Positions 42,293 to 54,036 of a DNA stretch of 64,000 nucleotides are shown piece by piece (position 1 is the first letter of the stretch; each line of letters starts with the position of its first letter). The stretch comes from Symsagittifera roscoffensis (taxonomy: Eukaryota > Xenacoelomorpha > Acoela > Convolutidae). Location of the stretch: positions 33,847 to 97,846 of the forward strand of contig NW_026971715.1 of the NCBI RefSeq assembly GCF_963678635.1, in the 5' to 3' direction. Below the pieces are notes generated by a model that was given only the letters and a program-made list of their open reading frames with translations, had not been told where the DNA came from and did no database searches. A program made the position numbers and the translations under genes.

Positions 42293-43476
42293 TGGCAGCG
42301 GTCGACCTGGACTTACTGCAACCGATTTCTTTGGCTATAGGGGTACAAAGGCAGACGGACATGAACCCAATTACGACTGTTTTTGCTGGCATCAATGACC
42401 ATCTACACAGTAGAGGTTTTCTGAGCAGACTCAGAGATCCTACAACAGCAGAGAACGCTGTATGGCCAGCGATAAAAGATATCCTTGAGTCGATGGGTGA
42501 AGTGGTGGATGCGACGAAGGAGGGGTCATTCAATAAAGTGGCACTGAGAGTAGAATTCGCGTTGTCTCCGGGATATGCACATCTCCCAGATGGACTGAAA
42601 ATGTATGCGATTGTGGCCTTACTTTCGGAAGGAAAGTATGATGTGATCATATCAGCCCCGAATCGCATGATAAAAATGGAGAACATGAGGCCACTTAAGG
42701 CTGAACTGCCTGCGGTATGGTCAGATATCTCAAACGCGATGAGAGGATTCAAGGACCATTCGCTACACATGTTAGTATTGGACGAGGTGCTGGGGTTGGA
42801 ACTGTCCAATTTCAGTCGACAACTCAAACTGAAGCCGGGAATAGACGACGACCATCAAGTGATCGCGGCGATGTCCAACGACTTATGGTTCCGAGCAATG
42901 GAAGTGGCAGGTGAAGACACAAAAAGGAAAAATTCACTAGAGACGAGAGCTCATCTGGAGGCGATGGTTCTGAGAACCAAGCCGGAAGCCAACCAGTGGC
43001 TACACCTGAACCCTAGAGTAGCGGCATTGGGTGCAGATGCTTTTGAGCAAAGCCCCGTGATGATCACAAAGATACATGCCTACTTGTTGAAGGAGGTGAA
43101 CCTGGCGGAAAATGCCGGAGAAAAGACCGCTGAGTTTGTAAACAGAATGTGTCAGATTACTCTGGAAACCTTCTGGACCCAGGAAGTGAAAGGTCAGGAG
43201 GGCTTTGAAAGGACAGACAGCATGCTAGAAGGGTTGGGAGCCGGATGGACCGCGTCCTACTTGGCAAAAGTTTACCCGAAAGTCTCGCACTACTTGATAA
43301 AAGAATTCCTCCAAGCAGTAGTGGAAGTGTCGATAGTGGAACTAATAGCCTTGTTCGTGACATTCGGAGCGGAGAGCTTCGTGAAAGGACCGGCGATACT
43401 GCTCACCGATGGAATCCAGAACCTGCGGTTAGACGGACGTCTGACATTGATTGCAATTACCCACGGAAACTTGTGA
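42265..43476 (+). pseudogene. Chimeric ORF: antisense LINE start fused to part A (unit 3)
   Basis: Same junction and in-frame ATG as in unit 2. The duplicated G-L-K segment is resolved differently here (a different 7-residue loss). The candidate nucleophile block is missing. Confidence 0.65.
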
Positions 43477-43482
43477 GGACTG

Positions 43483-46400
43483 ATGAAACTGGCACGTTGT
43501 CCAGAGCAGATGAAAGGGAGAGTGAGGAACTTGGATATGAAGAAATCCACGGACTCGTGGAACAAGATAAGAGACCTGAGACACACTCTTATCCAGTATC
43601 TCTTACAACAAAATCGCTTTGGAACGGGAGAAGACGAGACGATTGAAAGAGAGGAGGATGTTAGACGACATGTTGGAGGCATGCCGCTGTTAACCGATCT
43701 GAGCTTGGCTATGAGAACCGATCCCTTGGCGCTGATCAGAGGAGTCACGGATTTCGTGACAGTGATCTATGGACCAGCAGTCACGTTTGCGTTCCCTGAC
43801 GTTAAAGTGGAAGCATATAGGAGGTCGGTGCTGCACCTGAACCTCATATCGGCAGTGGACGGTAGTACACTGAACTGGTGTGAGCAGCACACATTGCGGG
43901 AGCACATGAGTGAAGATCTGTTATTTGCGAAAATATCGGAGCCAGAGATGACAGTCATCAATTTCGACGATCACTTCCGTGATCGCATGGGAGAAGTAGA
44001 AAGAGGACACATCGAGGTGTTTCCAAAGCTTTGGAATCTGAGACCCTATGATAAAACGAATGGTGAAATAACCAGAGTGCCTCGTCTCACTGCAGCATAT
44101 CACAAGGTGAGAGAAGAGACGAAGGACTGGGGCGATTACAAGAAGCTGCCGGAGGCAATCCCTGAATTCCCTCTGATAAGAAGGATGTTGCTCGGAGCAG
44201 TCTCCGTGGTACAAACTCCTAGATTGAGAGCATTCGAAACCAACGAAAGGAGAGTAGGGAATTTCGTGGGAACGATGGACCCATACTTTGTGGGGAGAAA
44301 TGCCGCCGTGTTACAATACACACAATTTGCATACACGGATCAAGCGACGAGAAGGCGAATAAGCAACGCCGCAACTCCCAAGCCTGGAACATTTGATAAG
44401 GAATGGAAGGGATTAGGCTTAGCTCCGATGAGGATGAGAGGCAGGACCGAACTGCCTGAAGCCTCATTAATCCTGACTAGCGTAAAACAGGAGATGAAAG
44501 TGGGAGGAATACTGCAAACGAGAATATTCCTAGCACCCTTCGGCTGCGAGGAAATTAAAGTGGTCCATGGAGAAGAGGAAGATAGATCGGCCGGTACATT
44601 GCTCATACCGAGATTCCCGCAAGAAGCCGACAATGACGAACGAGGACTATCGAGCTCGAACAAGGATAAGTCAGAAGGAGATGACGGACAGGGTGGAAGC
44701 CGTCAAACCGAAGAACCCATGCAACAAGATCAAGCTGGTGGGGAAAACGACAGGGCATCGACAGGAGGAACATCCAGCCTGGATTTCAATATCTTCAGTG
44801 ATCTTGAGAACAATGCAGATACGTTGGAAACGACTGAGCCAGCGGATGAAGGCATCTCGACACTGGAGCCTCCGTCAGCCTTTATGGAAATGAAACGGAA
44901 TTTGCCGGAGAGCAGCTCTCCTGGCAATTCAAGAAATAACGACCGGAGAATCCTCATAGAATCACCTCGGAGGAGAAGAATAGAGGCTTCAGCCAGAGTA
45001 CCTTTCTTGGGAACGCTGCCCGAAGAAGAATGGGAAGTACATCACCGAGACCACGAGAGTAGGACGGGATGCAAACTGGACAGAGTGGCGTTTATGGAAG
45101 AAGTCTGGACCGTGGTTCAAAGCTATGGGACCCATACTATTCTGAAAACGGGTCTCAACCAACCCTTGATGAGGGAGGTACTTGACAAGCTTGATGATTG
45201 TGAAGGGAGACTGAGTGAGTTGTTGATCGACTCGGCCACTGATGAAAGTGAAGCGAATTCTCCCATCAAGATGACACCGCAGGACGATGAAGGAGAGGTG
45301 GTGTATCTGTCAAGAACCAGGAGAGGGACGATGCGATCAAAGTTAGTGATTGATAAAATCAATGCAATGAAGATGAAGTTAGGCAGCAGAGTGATGCCGA
45401 GGAGAGTCGGAAAGACGAAGGTGGATTCAGAAATATCGATGAAATCTGTTAACTCAGCGAAAAGGAAACGAGTTGAGGAGGTCATGGATTTGGGTCAAGG
45501 TGATTATCAACTGTCTGGCACAGATAAAATGTTAACTGATATAGCGATGGTGCCACCCATTCTCATGGCGGGAATAAAGTCAACAGGTTATAAATCCAAA
45601 AGGAGTGACCGCACTCTGACTGGAGCAACCTTGGAAATGGAAATACTCAGCCAATGTGGAGAGAGCAAAATGAAAGACTTCAAGCCATCTCCCATGAATC
45701 ATGGAAAGGGAAGTGTCGCGGGACAACTAACACCAGTGGAATACAACCGACTAACAGTGTCGGAGACTGTGTCGATAGATGATCCCACCGGTGGATACAT
45801 GGAGATGTTAGAATACCGAAACTCGGCTAGAGGGTATGTAATGGCCCTGGAAGACGAAAAAGCCATGGAGGGTTATCTGGAAACGATGTTGCAAGGCAAC
45901 ACCCTCAAGCAGAAGGCGTACGGAACTTTGGCGTCGTCTGACATACAGGCAGAAACGATAGAGCAGTTGTTGAGCCTTCCATGGAAAGCAGTAGTATCAA
46001 GGTATTTCGAAGAAGAAATGAGGACTACGCCAAGAATACATGCTCTCGTGGCAGTGCCTTACGTAAGAACAGAGTTACAACTCAGGTTCGCTTGGTGCAT
46101 GATGGGACTGACTCGCGAAGAATATGTTTCAGAAGAAAGGAAGAGATTAAAAGAGGAGAAGGTTTTCCTTATGACAAACCTGAGGGATCTGATAGTCCAG
46201 GAGGGAGCAGCAGTAGCGTGTGCGAAGCGGAGAGACGCTCTCTGTTTCATTCGATTCCTGATAGAGCAGATTTCAGTACCTGCACTAAACACCTGTGTTA
46301 AAATGTTGAGGGAAGGCGATGAGCGAACGAAAGCCTTACTCTTGCTAGCACTGCTGGATATGCAGCAAAGTAAACAGATGAGGGTGAACATGAAAGAACC

Positions 46401-46614
46401 CGAGGAATTAGAACCCATGAAAAAGATAGACGAAATCAGGAGATTCTCAAACAAGGAGCTGAGACTCACTAAAGAATCTATGGGAGCATTGCCGAAATCC
46501 AGTGAATACTGTGGACCCATCAAGAAGACATCGTATAGCTACGTATCCGGGATCATAGGGATAGCGTACAATCCTTTCCTGAGTGAAGACACGCTATTGC
46601 TTCTTCGATTATGA
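43483..46614 (+). CDS. ORF B, unit 3 copy
   Basis: This 1,043-codon copy has one Ala codon lost near 45932 and several residue changes in the C-terminal third (Asn to Lys, Asp to Val, Ser to Leu, Phe to Leu, Lys to Thr, Arg to Ser). Most private changes alter the protein, which fits drift without selection. The frame nevertheless stays open. Confidence 0.6.
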   Translation: MKLARCPEQMKGRVRNLDMKKSTDSWNKIRDLRHTLIQYLLQQNRFGTGEDETIEREEDVRRHVGGMPLLTDLSLAMRTDPLALIRGVTDFVTVIYGPAVTFAFPDVKVEAYRRSVLHLNLISAVDGSTLNWCEQHTLREHMSEDLLFAKISEPEMTVINFDDHFRDRMGEVERGHIEVFPKLWNLRPYDKTNGEITRVPRLTAAYHKVREETKDWGDYKKLPEAIPEFPLIRRMLLGAVSVVQTPRLRAFETNERRVGNFVGTMDPYFVGRNAAVLQYTQFAYTDQATRRRISNAATPKPGTFDKEWKGLGLAPMRMRGRTELPEASLILTSVKQEMKVGGILQTRIFLAPFGCEEIKVVHGEEEDRSAGTLLIPRFPQEADNDERGLSSSNKDKSEGDDGQGGSRQTEEPMQQDQAGGENDRASTGGTSSLDFNIFSDLENNADTLETTEPADEGISTLEPPSAFMEMKRNLPESSSPGNSRNNDRRILIESPRRRRIEASARVPFLGTLPEEEWEVHHRDHESRTGCKLDRVAFMEEVWTVVQSYGTHTILKTGLNQPLMREVLDKLDDCEGRLSELLIDSATDESEANSPIKMTPQDDEGEVVYLSRTRRGTMRSKLVIDKINAMKMKLGSRVMPRRVGKTKVDSEISMKSVNSAKRKRVEEVMDLGQGDYQLSGTDKMLTDIAMVPPILMAGIKSTGYKSKRSDRTLTGATLEMEILSQCGESKMKDFKPSPMNHGKGSVAGQLTPVEYNRLTVSETVSIDDPTGGYMEMLEYRNSARGYVMALEDEKAMEGYLETMLQGNTLKQKAYGTLASSDIQAETIEQLLSLPWKAVVSRYFEEEMRTTPRIHALVAVPYVRTELQLRFAWCMMGLTREEYVSEERKRLKEEKVFLMTNLRDLIVQEGAAVACAKRRDALCFIRFLIEQISVPALNTCVKMLREGDERTKALLLLALLDMQQSKQMRVNMKEPEELEPMKKIDEIRRFSNKELRLTKESMGALPKSSEYCGPIKKTSYSYVSGIIGIAYNPFLSEDTLLLLRL

Positions 46615-48571
46615 GCAGGCGGTGTTGCTAAGATTCTGGACGTCCAGAATTGTAACGATTAAGAGCGTTAACAATCCACAGGCCAAATTGGGACTGGTCT
46701 TGGAAGAAGAGGTGACTGCACCTTCAGTACCAAAATCCGACAAAAGAGTGGAGTTTGGATTGGGATTCTCAGATGAGTTACTGAGAACGAGCTTGATGAC
46801 AGTGTGGGAATTGATGAGGCCATCATGGTGTCCTAGTCCCAACGCTGACTCGATATTACGGGCGACACAAGACGTACAGAGGGAACTGAATGCAGACTGT
46901 AACCTACGTGACCTCAACATCATATATAATGTGATGATAACGGCCTCTAAGAGCAACGGAGAAGATAAAGTGGAGTTGCCTGGCTGGGGACCAGAAGACT
47001 GGGTCAAACCTGGTAGCTGTCTGGCGGAAGTCTGTGGACAGGAGGGTCACGTTTGTGGAGGTCTGGACTGTGTGAAGACCCTGGAGAAACAACACAAGCA
47101 ATTGACGGTATTGTTTGGAAACGTAGTGATGAAAGCAAGAACAGAAACGGAACTGATAGCAGATTGCCATGGAGGAACCGATGTGAATCTAGTGACTGCA
47201 CTAGGATTCTACAGCTTGTTTGGTTCATTAGAGTCACTATTGAATCTGGAACAGAAACATGAGATGGTCACAGCCATCAGCGTAGAAGTATTCCCAGGAG
47301 ATCTGCAGACTGAGCAGAAATACATAGGAAAGTGGAGGGAAGCAATCGAGACGGAAATGAACATCAGACACAGCGAGACTTTTTGTAGACCATCAGGAGC
47401 TCGATATTTGGTGGGTTCAACATTGGCTCCAATGTGCAAGAGCAGATACCCTGTACATTTCGTAGCTGTGGACGTGAAGAGTACAAGAACGATCGTGGAT
47501 CAAGCCTTCTCAGTGCCGAAGTGTGTGACACTGGCGAGAATGTCCGAGAAATCTTACGAGTTGCTATGTAAGATGTTCTCAGCAGTTCCAGAGAGGACCA
47601 AAGACGAATTGGAGTCAATATTAGGAAAGAAGTTCATGGGATATGTGAGCGGGAACTTCAGTGACTTCGAGAGACAGAAACAGAGAGGATCAACTGTCAC
47701 AGATTACAATGCAGTAGATGAGAATGATGAAGTCCACCGAGTGATGATGGAAGTGGAACCATTGCTGGAAGCTTCGGGAAAACGTAATTGGAGGAGCATC
47801 ATGTTGACGCATGATGAGTTTCCTTGCCACTGCTTGCTGCAGACCTGGTGGTATCCCAAGCGTAGTAATCTGATGTTGATCTGGGACTCTGGAGAGCTGC
47901 TCTCTATGGGTTTACCAGATTCATCACAGCCCATAACAATAGTGATAGTCGGAGTTATGATGGCAATACGATGGCTGGAAGCTCATGTGAGAGAAAATAA
48001 CAGACAGGAGGCACCGACGAGAGAACAGTTGCGGAAGTTAGATTGTCTAAAAAATTTGGATCTTTTTGAGACAATGTGCAAAGTTCTAAATATTCCGATG
48101 GAAGTGAAGAAGATATGGGCAAGAAAACGATTGATGCCATGGTTCAGAGCTAACATGACTGCATGGTTGTATGAATATGCGAAAAAGCATATGTCGAAGC
48201 ATGGCAGGGTGTACAGTGAATATCAGCTGGACATTGGAGCAGGAGCTTTTAAGCGAGCTCTCGTGACTCATCGGAATGCAGTGACCACTGCTGTGAAAAG
48301 AATTTCCAGGACGAGTGAACGTAGTGGAAAGGAGAAGGCAGAGATGCTGAAAGAAGATTTGGAGAGAAACGTGACGTTGTGTCTCCACAACAGCTTCTGC
48401 AGGAACAGAGAATCTAACGTGGATCCGCTACCTTGCTGCAAACGGAGGGTAGAAGAGCAGAAGTGTTGGAGGACGGCTTCCAGCAGCGTCAGGATATCTA
48501 ACAACGTGTTACAAGATACGGAAACTGAGAGTGCAGAGTCAGTATCACAGGAGGAAGAAATGGAGCATTGA
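46583..48571 (+). CDS. ORF C, unit 3 copy
   Basis: The ORF C frame overlaps the end of ORF B here, because a substitution leaves it open a little further upstream. The added codons (F-F-D-Y-E-Q) match the F-D-Y-E-Q found in the fused B-C frame of element R. This supports the view that B and C were once continuous. Cys/His motifs are retained. Real starts probably lie in ORF B. Confidence 0.6.
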   Translation: MKTRYCFFDYEQAVLLRFWTSRIVTIKSVNNPQAKLGLVLEEEVTAPSVPKSDKRVEFGLGFSDELLRTSLMTVWELMRPSWCPSPNADSILRATQDVQRELNADCNLRDLNIIYNVMITASKSNGEDKVELPGWGPEDWVKPGSCLAEVCGQEGHVCGGLDCVKTLEKQHKQLTVLFGNVVMKARTETELIADCHGGTDVNLVTALGFYSLFGSLESLLNLEQKHEMVTAISVEVFPGDLQTEQKYIGKWREAIETEMNIRHSETFCRPSGARYLVGSTLAPMCKSRYPVHFVAVDVKSTRTIVDQAFSVPKCVTLARMSEKSYELLCKMFSAVPERTKDELESILGKKFMGYVSGNFSDFERQKQRGSTVTDYNAVDENDEVHRVMMEVEPLLEASGKRNWRSIMLTHDEFPCHCLLQTWWYPKRSNLMLIWDSGELLSMGLPDSSQPITIVIVGVMMAIRWLEAHVRENNRQEAPTREQLRKLDCLKNLDLFETMCKVLNIPMEVKKIWARKRLMPWFRANMTAWLYEYAKKHMSKHGRVYSEYQLDIGAGAFKRALVTHRNAVTTAVKRISRTSERSGKEKAEMLKEDLERNVTLCLHNSFCRNRESNVDPLPCCKRRVEEQKCWRTASSSVRISNNVLQDTETESAESVSQEEEMEH

Positions 48572-49392
48572 CGGATGACCGAAAAACAAGATGCAAAAAG
48601 AGACGAAATTAGAAGAATTTAGAAGTTTTAGAACTTCTAAACGACGAAAAAAGAAGAAAACAAAGGAGTGATGAAGAAAAGTTAAAACTCAGAATTGTTT
48701 TAAGTGTGTGAAAAAACTCAAGTGAGAAACCAAGCAACCAAGTTGTAATTGAAAACTTAAACATTTAGTTGAGTTTTGAAATTGTTGCATTTATAAATTT
48801 GCATTTTGAATTTAGTTGAAGTGGCTTTAGAGACACTCACTTACTACTTATTTAGAAAGGCTTAAGTGAAGGAGCATATTTAAATATTCCAGCCTGCATG
48901 ACTGTTTTTAATCAGCTAGGAGAACTGATCACTTTGTGGTGACATGGAAGGCTTGAGTAATCTCTCGGAGAGGGAGATTGTTTCATTGTTCTTTCTAACC
49001 ACAGAGTTTCTTAATTTTAATATTCAGGACAATAACAAGCAAGATTTCCGAAGGGAAGAAGCATAGTAGGGTAATTTTAGCTTGTTGGTTGGCAGGACTG
49101 TCCTGCAAGCCAACACCTTTTAAATCTAAGAGAAAAAGTTTTAATCGGGACATTGACACTGGAAGTCAGAAAATATGTTTTATCTTAGGTCACATCCTCA
49201 ATGTGCAGATTAATGAAAGAATTTGAAGGCTATAGTGATGTAGTATGATGCCATTTTTATTCTGCAGTGAGTCGATGTGACGTGGATAAAAGTAATTTCG
49301 TGCATTTTGTAAATTCTGTTCGATGACACTGTATCTATTTTACGAACATTGCGTGATTCAATGAGGACATTGACCGGACTGCCCGGGGAGTA
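48572..49392 (+). other. 3' UTR, unit 3
   Basis: Third copy of the 3' UTR, with the conserved hairpin at 48959-48979. No gene. Confidence 0.6.
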
Positions 49393-50318
49393 GGTGACAT
49401 TCGACCAGAATGTGAAAAATGTAATCTCTGCAGAATTCGAATTTTTAGCAGCGAGCCTTCCGGATTGGTGATTATTAAGGATTAAGAACGTTATTTGAAC
49501 GATTGAAAAAAACGTGAAGGATGAAGGATTCGGAAATTGCTAATTTTTAAATTTTCGAAGTGATTACGTAACATTTCTGAGAAACGTCAGAAACGGCCAT
49601 TTTGACAAAAAGGTCGAAGAAAAACACAACAACATTAGTTGCGCGGACGATAACTACGAGATTCGTGATCAAAAAACAACAGCAGATTGCAGGAATAGCA
49701 GAGAGCGTTCCGAGTTGCAACTATTGTGTCGCTACAATAGTTGCAAGGCCGTTGCAGACAACGGTGAAGGGTAGAGGACAGCCTTCCAGATTACGGAGAA
49801 ATCAAGATTAACGAGCTTGATTCAGTGGATTCAAGAATCCGGAAGGGTTTCGGAACTGAGACTTTTATCCTGTTATATAAACTTTTAGCTTCTTGTCATG
49901 TCCTGATTTGAATTTAATTAACAACTGGATTCATTTTGATAAGGATGAGAAGCTAGGAGTTGGGGGAAAGGGTTGATTCATCTTCGATGGAGATGATGAT
50001 TTTTATCTACTGAACAAAAACAAAAGTAAAATAATAAATAGTAGTAGCCCTGTTTTTAGGAGTGACCTCGTGGTCTGGGGATACTAAGACCCAGCCATGA
50101 GCTCACTATTTCTGCATGTAACCTAGTTATTTTGAATGTTTTGACCGAAGCCGAAAGCAGTAACGTTTTTGTCGACCCGATGTTAGAAAAGACCACCGAA
50201 AAGTACTGGCTTGGTAGAGACGGTGAAAAGCATGCAAAGCTCTGTTTAGACGTTAGCCAGTCGTCTTAGGACTTAGTTTTGTTTTCCGTCGATATGTATC
50301 TTCCGGGCGAATGTTACA
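49393..50318 (+). repeat. LTR, unit 3
   Basis: It is 926 bases. The first base of the terminal TG is mutated (reads GG). The 3' end CGAATGTTACA is intact and abuts the LINE at its original insertion point. Confidence 0.9.
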
Positions 50319-51087
50319 TTAAGAGCTTCAACGAGTTCCACAATAGATTTGGCTCCCAGTGACTGATCACCATCAAGTGAAAAACCTAAGGCTACAACTA
50401 TCGAACAATAAACTCATGTGCCATTCCTCCGAATGACACAGTCGAACCCTCCGATGCACGCAAAACAACGATGAAGGCGTTATTGTCAAAACTAAAGTGA
50501 AAAGGACTCTCAGAATGTTCCAGAATTGTAAATTTTAAAAATTTCGATATGCACTGGAACAAGAAGAAGAAGAAGAAGAAAGAACACCTGAATTACTATA
50601 CAGTAAAAAGCCGAGGCATCAGTATAGCAAAGTGTGAATAATAAAAAAGTTGGTTAAAATTCATTGGTTACATCAAACAAAAACCCAACATCAGAAAACA
50701 AGCAATAAACAAAACAAAACAAAACAAGTTCGGTTACAGTTCAGAAATTGGTTGATTAAAATATATGAAGTAACGGATACTAAAAAAACATCAGTTTTAA
50801 GAATTAAGAACGAGCTGGTATTTTAACTTTACAAACAAGTTTATAGATAGTCCAAACATACAGCGTGTATACAGAGTATATACAGATTCTCTTTCAAACT
50901 ATGTCTGAAAAATTAAACTAAATTAAAATATGTGAACTAGCAAAAACGGAAATCACGCCACGTATTTGTATTTGTACATAATGGATTGTTTCTCAATTAA
51001 CTCACGTAAAATTCTTTCAATTTTTTCTTGAATCCTGTTCTCGATTTTTCTAAATTGCGCAAAATTATGGGCAGTGAATTCCATTTT
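50319..51087 (-). other. LINE 3' UTR
   Basis: About 770 bases after the stop at 51088 hold no gene. They carry a GAA microsatellite (about 50559-50580) and AACAAA repeats. A terminal simple-repeat tail is not visible, probably because the LTR element interrupts it. Confidence 0.6.
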
Positions 51088-51453
51088 TTAGAAGTCAAAT
51101 GAAAAAAAAATGTTTTGGTGTAGAGAAGCGGTTGAACAATGTTTGTCAAAAATAATTTGTTTCGTTCTTTTGTTGAGCCTATAATTGGCAGTCGGTAGTC
51201 TCAATGTATTTTGAAAAGCCTTCTTTTTGTTTGTAAGATATTGGTATAAGTATGTTATACACTTTAACTCAATTCTTTCCTCGATTTCAATGAACGATTT
51301 ATTAATGCGAAGAAGGTAAGAAGATATAAATTTCGACCTGAAATATGTTCTTTTTAACGCCCAGTTCAACTGTTTCTCTAGAGATAGCATCAAAGTAGCA
51401 TTAATTTTTTGTAAAAAAATGCTGAATAATCTAAATGTGATAAAACAAGACAA
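51088..51453 (-). pseudogene. LINE ORF, C-terminal region after RT
   Basis: The frame carries the conserved downstream region of CR1-type proteins (W-A-L-K-R-T-Y-F-R-S then L-L-R-I-N, then I-E-L-K-C). It is offset from the RT frame by a frameshift between about 51390 and 51453. Confidence 0.6.
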
Positions 51454-52115
51454 TGAAGCAAGGCAACTAATGATAATGTCGGCAGTTGTTGTCCAATTGT
51501 ATCTATAGTTTTAATTCCTTGTGCCATTTTTTGGAGAATTGTTTTGATTTGAGCATGAAAAGATAAACTTGAATCACGAATAAGGCCTAAATATTTGCAT
51601 TCTGATTTTTTGGCTACATAATGCCCATTAATTACTATTGTATCAGTATCTACATTTTTGCTATCATTTTTTTGAGAAAATGTTATAAGTTCCGAATTAG
51701 ATGCATTCAGATTCAATTGGTTCTCTGCAAAAAATTCCGTTAGATGATTGAGTGATTTTTGCAATCGATTCAAAGAATCCTCAGAAATTATAGAAGAGGA
51801 AAAAACCATACAGTCGTCAGCATATTGAACTAAAGTACAACCTTCATATAATCGCTCGTGTATGTGATTAACATATAAATTGAACAACAACGGACCAAGT
51901 ACCGTTCCTTGTGGGACACCTCGTTTGGTTTCAATCCAGTCTGAAAACATTCCATTGACGTTTACTCTTTGAATACGTTTGTTTAGGAAGCTAGCAATTA
52001 AAGCATTTGCTCCATTTGAATAACCGAGAGAAAGCATATGTTCAATTAAAACTTCATGCGAAATAGAATCAAAAGCCTTGGACAGATCTAATAAATCTGC
52101 ATGTACGATTTTTTT
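51390..52115 (-). pseudogene. LINE reverse transcriptase core
   Basis: RT motifs of the CR1/L2 type are evident: L-D-L-S-K-A-F-D-S-I-S-H (catalytic Asp, about 52060-52100), G-V-P-Q-G-T-V-L-G-P (about 51900), the Y-A-D-D box at 51813-51824, and K-Y-L-G-L (about 51580). It would make cDNA by target-primed reverse transcription. Upstream of about 52115 a run of T/A breaks the frame, and the fingers region (to about 52640) is only recoverable in pieces. Confidence 0.85.
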
Positions 52116-52604
52116 TTAATCTATTTGATTTCGAATACTTTCTGTCACATAAACAAGAGCATCTTGTGTTGAAATGTTTTTGCGAAATCCGAATTGAAAT
52201 GGTGTCATTATTTGAAATTTGTCAAGATGTTCTGTTATTTGGGCATGTAAAACTTTTTAAAAAATTTCAGAAAAAGCACAAGTTATTGATATTGGCCGAT
52301 AATTTTTTGCATCCATTGGCTCATCTTTTCAAACAAAGGGATACGTGTGCTTTTTTCAGTTCGATCGGGAAAATGTTCTCATATAAGCAAGTTTTTATGA
52401 CAAAAGTTAAATGTGGAGCTATAACTGATTGACCGTCAATGATTGCCCAAGCAGGTACGGTACAAGGTCTGAGAGGTTTTCTAACATCGATTTTTCAAAC
52501 TATACCAAAGCATTGCTTCACTGTTATGTGTTGAAAATGGAAAGGTGCAGATTCAGAGGCAGATTTGTTGTAATTCGGAGGCTTTTCAGCGCCGAAAAAT
52601 TCGC

Positions 52605-52904
52605 CTAAGTTTGAAAAAATATAATTAAAAGATTGGCAATTTTTTTGTCTTGGTATATCATTTCACTGAAGGAATTTCGTAGAACTGTAATTCGATTGTT
52701 GCCAGAACATGTACCTCTAACTTGGTTAATATATTTCCATTTTTGTTGGATAGTGCTGAGAAGTGAAAAACAATTTTTTGAATGATCGAGTTGTTTACTT
52801 CTAATCAATTGGCTCATTTGATTACGTAAAAACTGGTGCTTTGACCAATTATCGCTTGTGCTTTGACTGCGATATGTTCTGAGTGAATTCTGTTTCTTAA
52901 TCAA
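52605..52904 (-). pseudogene. LINE linker between endonuclease and RT
   Basis: A basic, helical stretch resembles the usual EN-RT linker (many R/K/Q, then K-W-K-Y-I-N as in the family's K-x-W-x-x-I-N). It is separated from the endonuclease frame by a TAG complement near 52910. Confidence 0.5.
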
Positions 52905-52910
52905 TAATTG

Positions 52911-53618
52911 CTAAAAATCTGAATCGAACCACTCCGTTTTCAACATATTTTTAGGTTTAAAATTACGAACAAATTTTTTTTCGATAGGAGCATGTTGCTG
53001 AAGAGCACTAGAAATTAAATAAATCATCGTCGAGAACATGTTTTGTGCGTCTGTACATTGATATAAGAGATACCAAGGAAGAGCGGAGAGTGTTTTGCAA
53101 AATTCATTTTTCTGATAATTTTTCTTATTGAAAGTCGAAATTATCCTCGGTAAACTTTTGCCGCATTTTATATCCGTCAAAATAAATGAAGCAAAATGGT
53201 CGGTTTTATAAGGTGTATCGAAACAAAATTCAATTCCGTTTGTTTCATAGTTACTGATAATGTAGTTGATATGAGTTTTAGATGAGGAACTAATTCTGGT
53301 CTCATCGTTTGGACAAAAAACCTTCATTCCATATGAAAAAATTATTGAATCTAAATTTTCTTTTTCTTTGCTATCCAGATAATTTATGTTATAATCACCC
53401 AGAAGCGTAATTTTCTTAGAAACTGAAAATGCATTATCTATGTTAAGCGTTATTTGTTCCAAAAAACCAATAAAGTTTGATCTGCTTGGATTATAACACA
53501 AATTAACTAACATTTTTTCTTTACTGGAAATGTTAAATGTAGATTTGCACTCAACCCACACTGACTCATATTTTTCTTTATCAAATAAATTTAAATCAGG
53601 CCTCAATTTCGGAGCCAA
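52911..53618 (-). pseudogene. LINE APE-type endonuclease, main part
   Basis: Late EEP/APE motifs are present: L-L-G-D-Y-N-I-N (metal-binding Asp/Asn) and T-H-I-N-Y-I, corresponding to the family's S-H-I-D-Y with Asp replaced by Asn. That change would disable nicking. The segment 53619-53700 joins it to the N-terminal part in another frame. Confidence 0.7.
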
Positions 53619-53699
53619 TTGACTGGTATCTATAACAAAACGCCACCGCCTTTCTTTTTTACCGCTGATTGCCTATCATATCTGAAGATTGCATGCGTT

Positions 53700-54036
53700 C
53701 TAGGGTGAAGATTCCATATTGTCACTATCTTCTTTTTTAAGCCACGTTTCGAAAATTTCTATAATTGTATTTTCGCCCAAATCATCAAGAAATTTTTTCA
53801 ATTGCATCCGTTTTCTAATAGTACTTTGAAAATTCAAATGAACAAATTTAAGATTTGCACAATTTTTTGAGCAGATGCCGTAGACTGTTTCAATGGTTTC
53901 AATAGGACCAGGGTTTTTTTCAACATCCCCACTTTGGGTCAGTAACAACGCAAAAAGGAAAAGATGAGTCAGTGTGGTAGCTCTCCGCTCATTTATCCCA
54001 CAGTTCGATGATAATATCTTTTAATGGCAGCTTAGA
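53700..54036 (-). pseudogene. LINE ORF N-terminus: hydrophobic leader, 2A peptide, endonuclease start
   Basis: A frame open from about 54036 reads a short polar part and a hydrophobic stretch (L-F-L-F-A-L-L-L). The perfect 2A core G-D-V-E-K-N-P-G-P follows at 53904-53930, then the first endonuclease motifs (V-H-L-N-F-Q-S, E-T-W-L). 2A makes ribosomes skip a peptide bond before the last Pro. In sea urchin and other LINEs the same order has been shown to act both as a signal sequence and as a 2A. No ATG is visible in this frame, so the start is probably lost or lies upstream of the decay. Confidence 0.75.

Larger units (their letters stand above)
42293..51317 (+). repeat. Tandem unit 3 (about 9.03 kb)
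   Basis: The third copy continues at its right end into the rest of the LINE without a break, so this is the original 3' flank of element M. It has more private changes than unit 2, including a 21-base in-frame deletion near 42600 and a 3-base deletion in ORF B. Confidence 0.9.

Noticed and set aside
24216..51317. Tandem units created by LTR-LTR unequal recombination
   Set aside because: Such events would leave junctions inside LTRs. The junctions join LINE and ORF A sequence.
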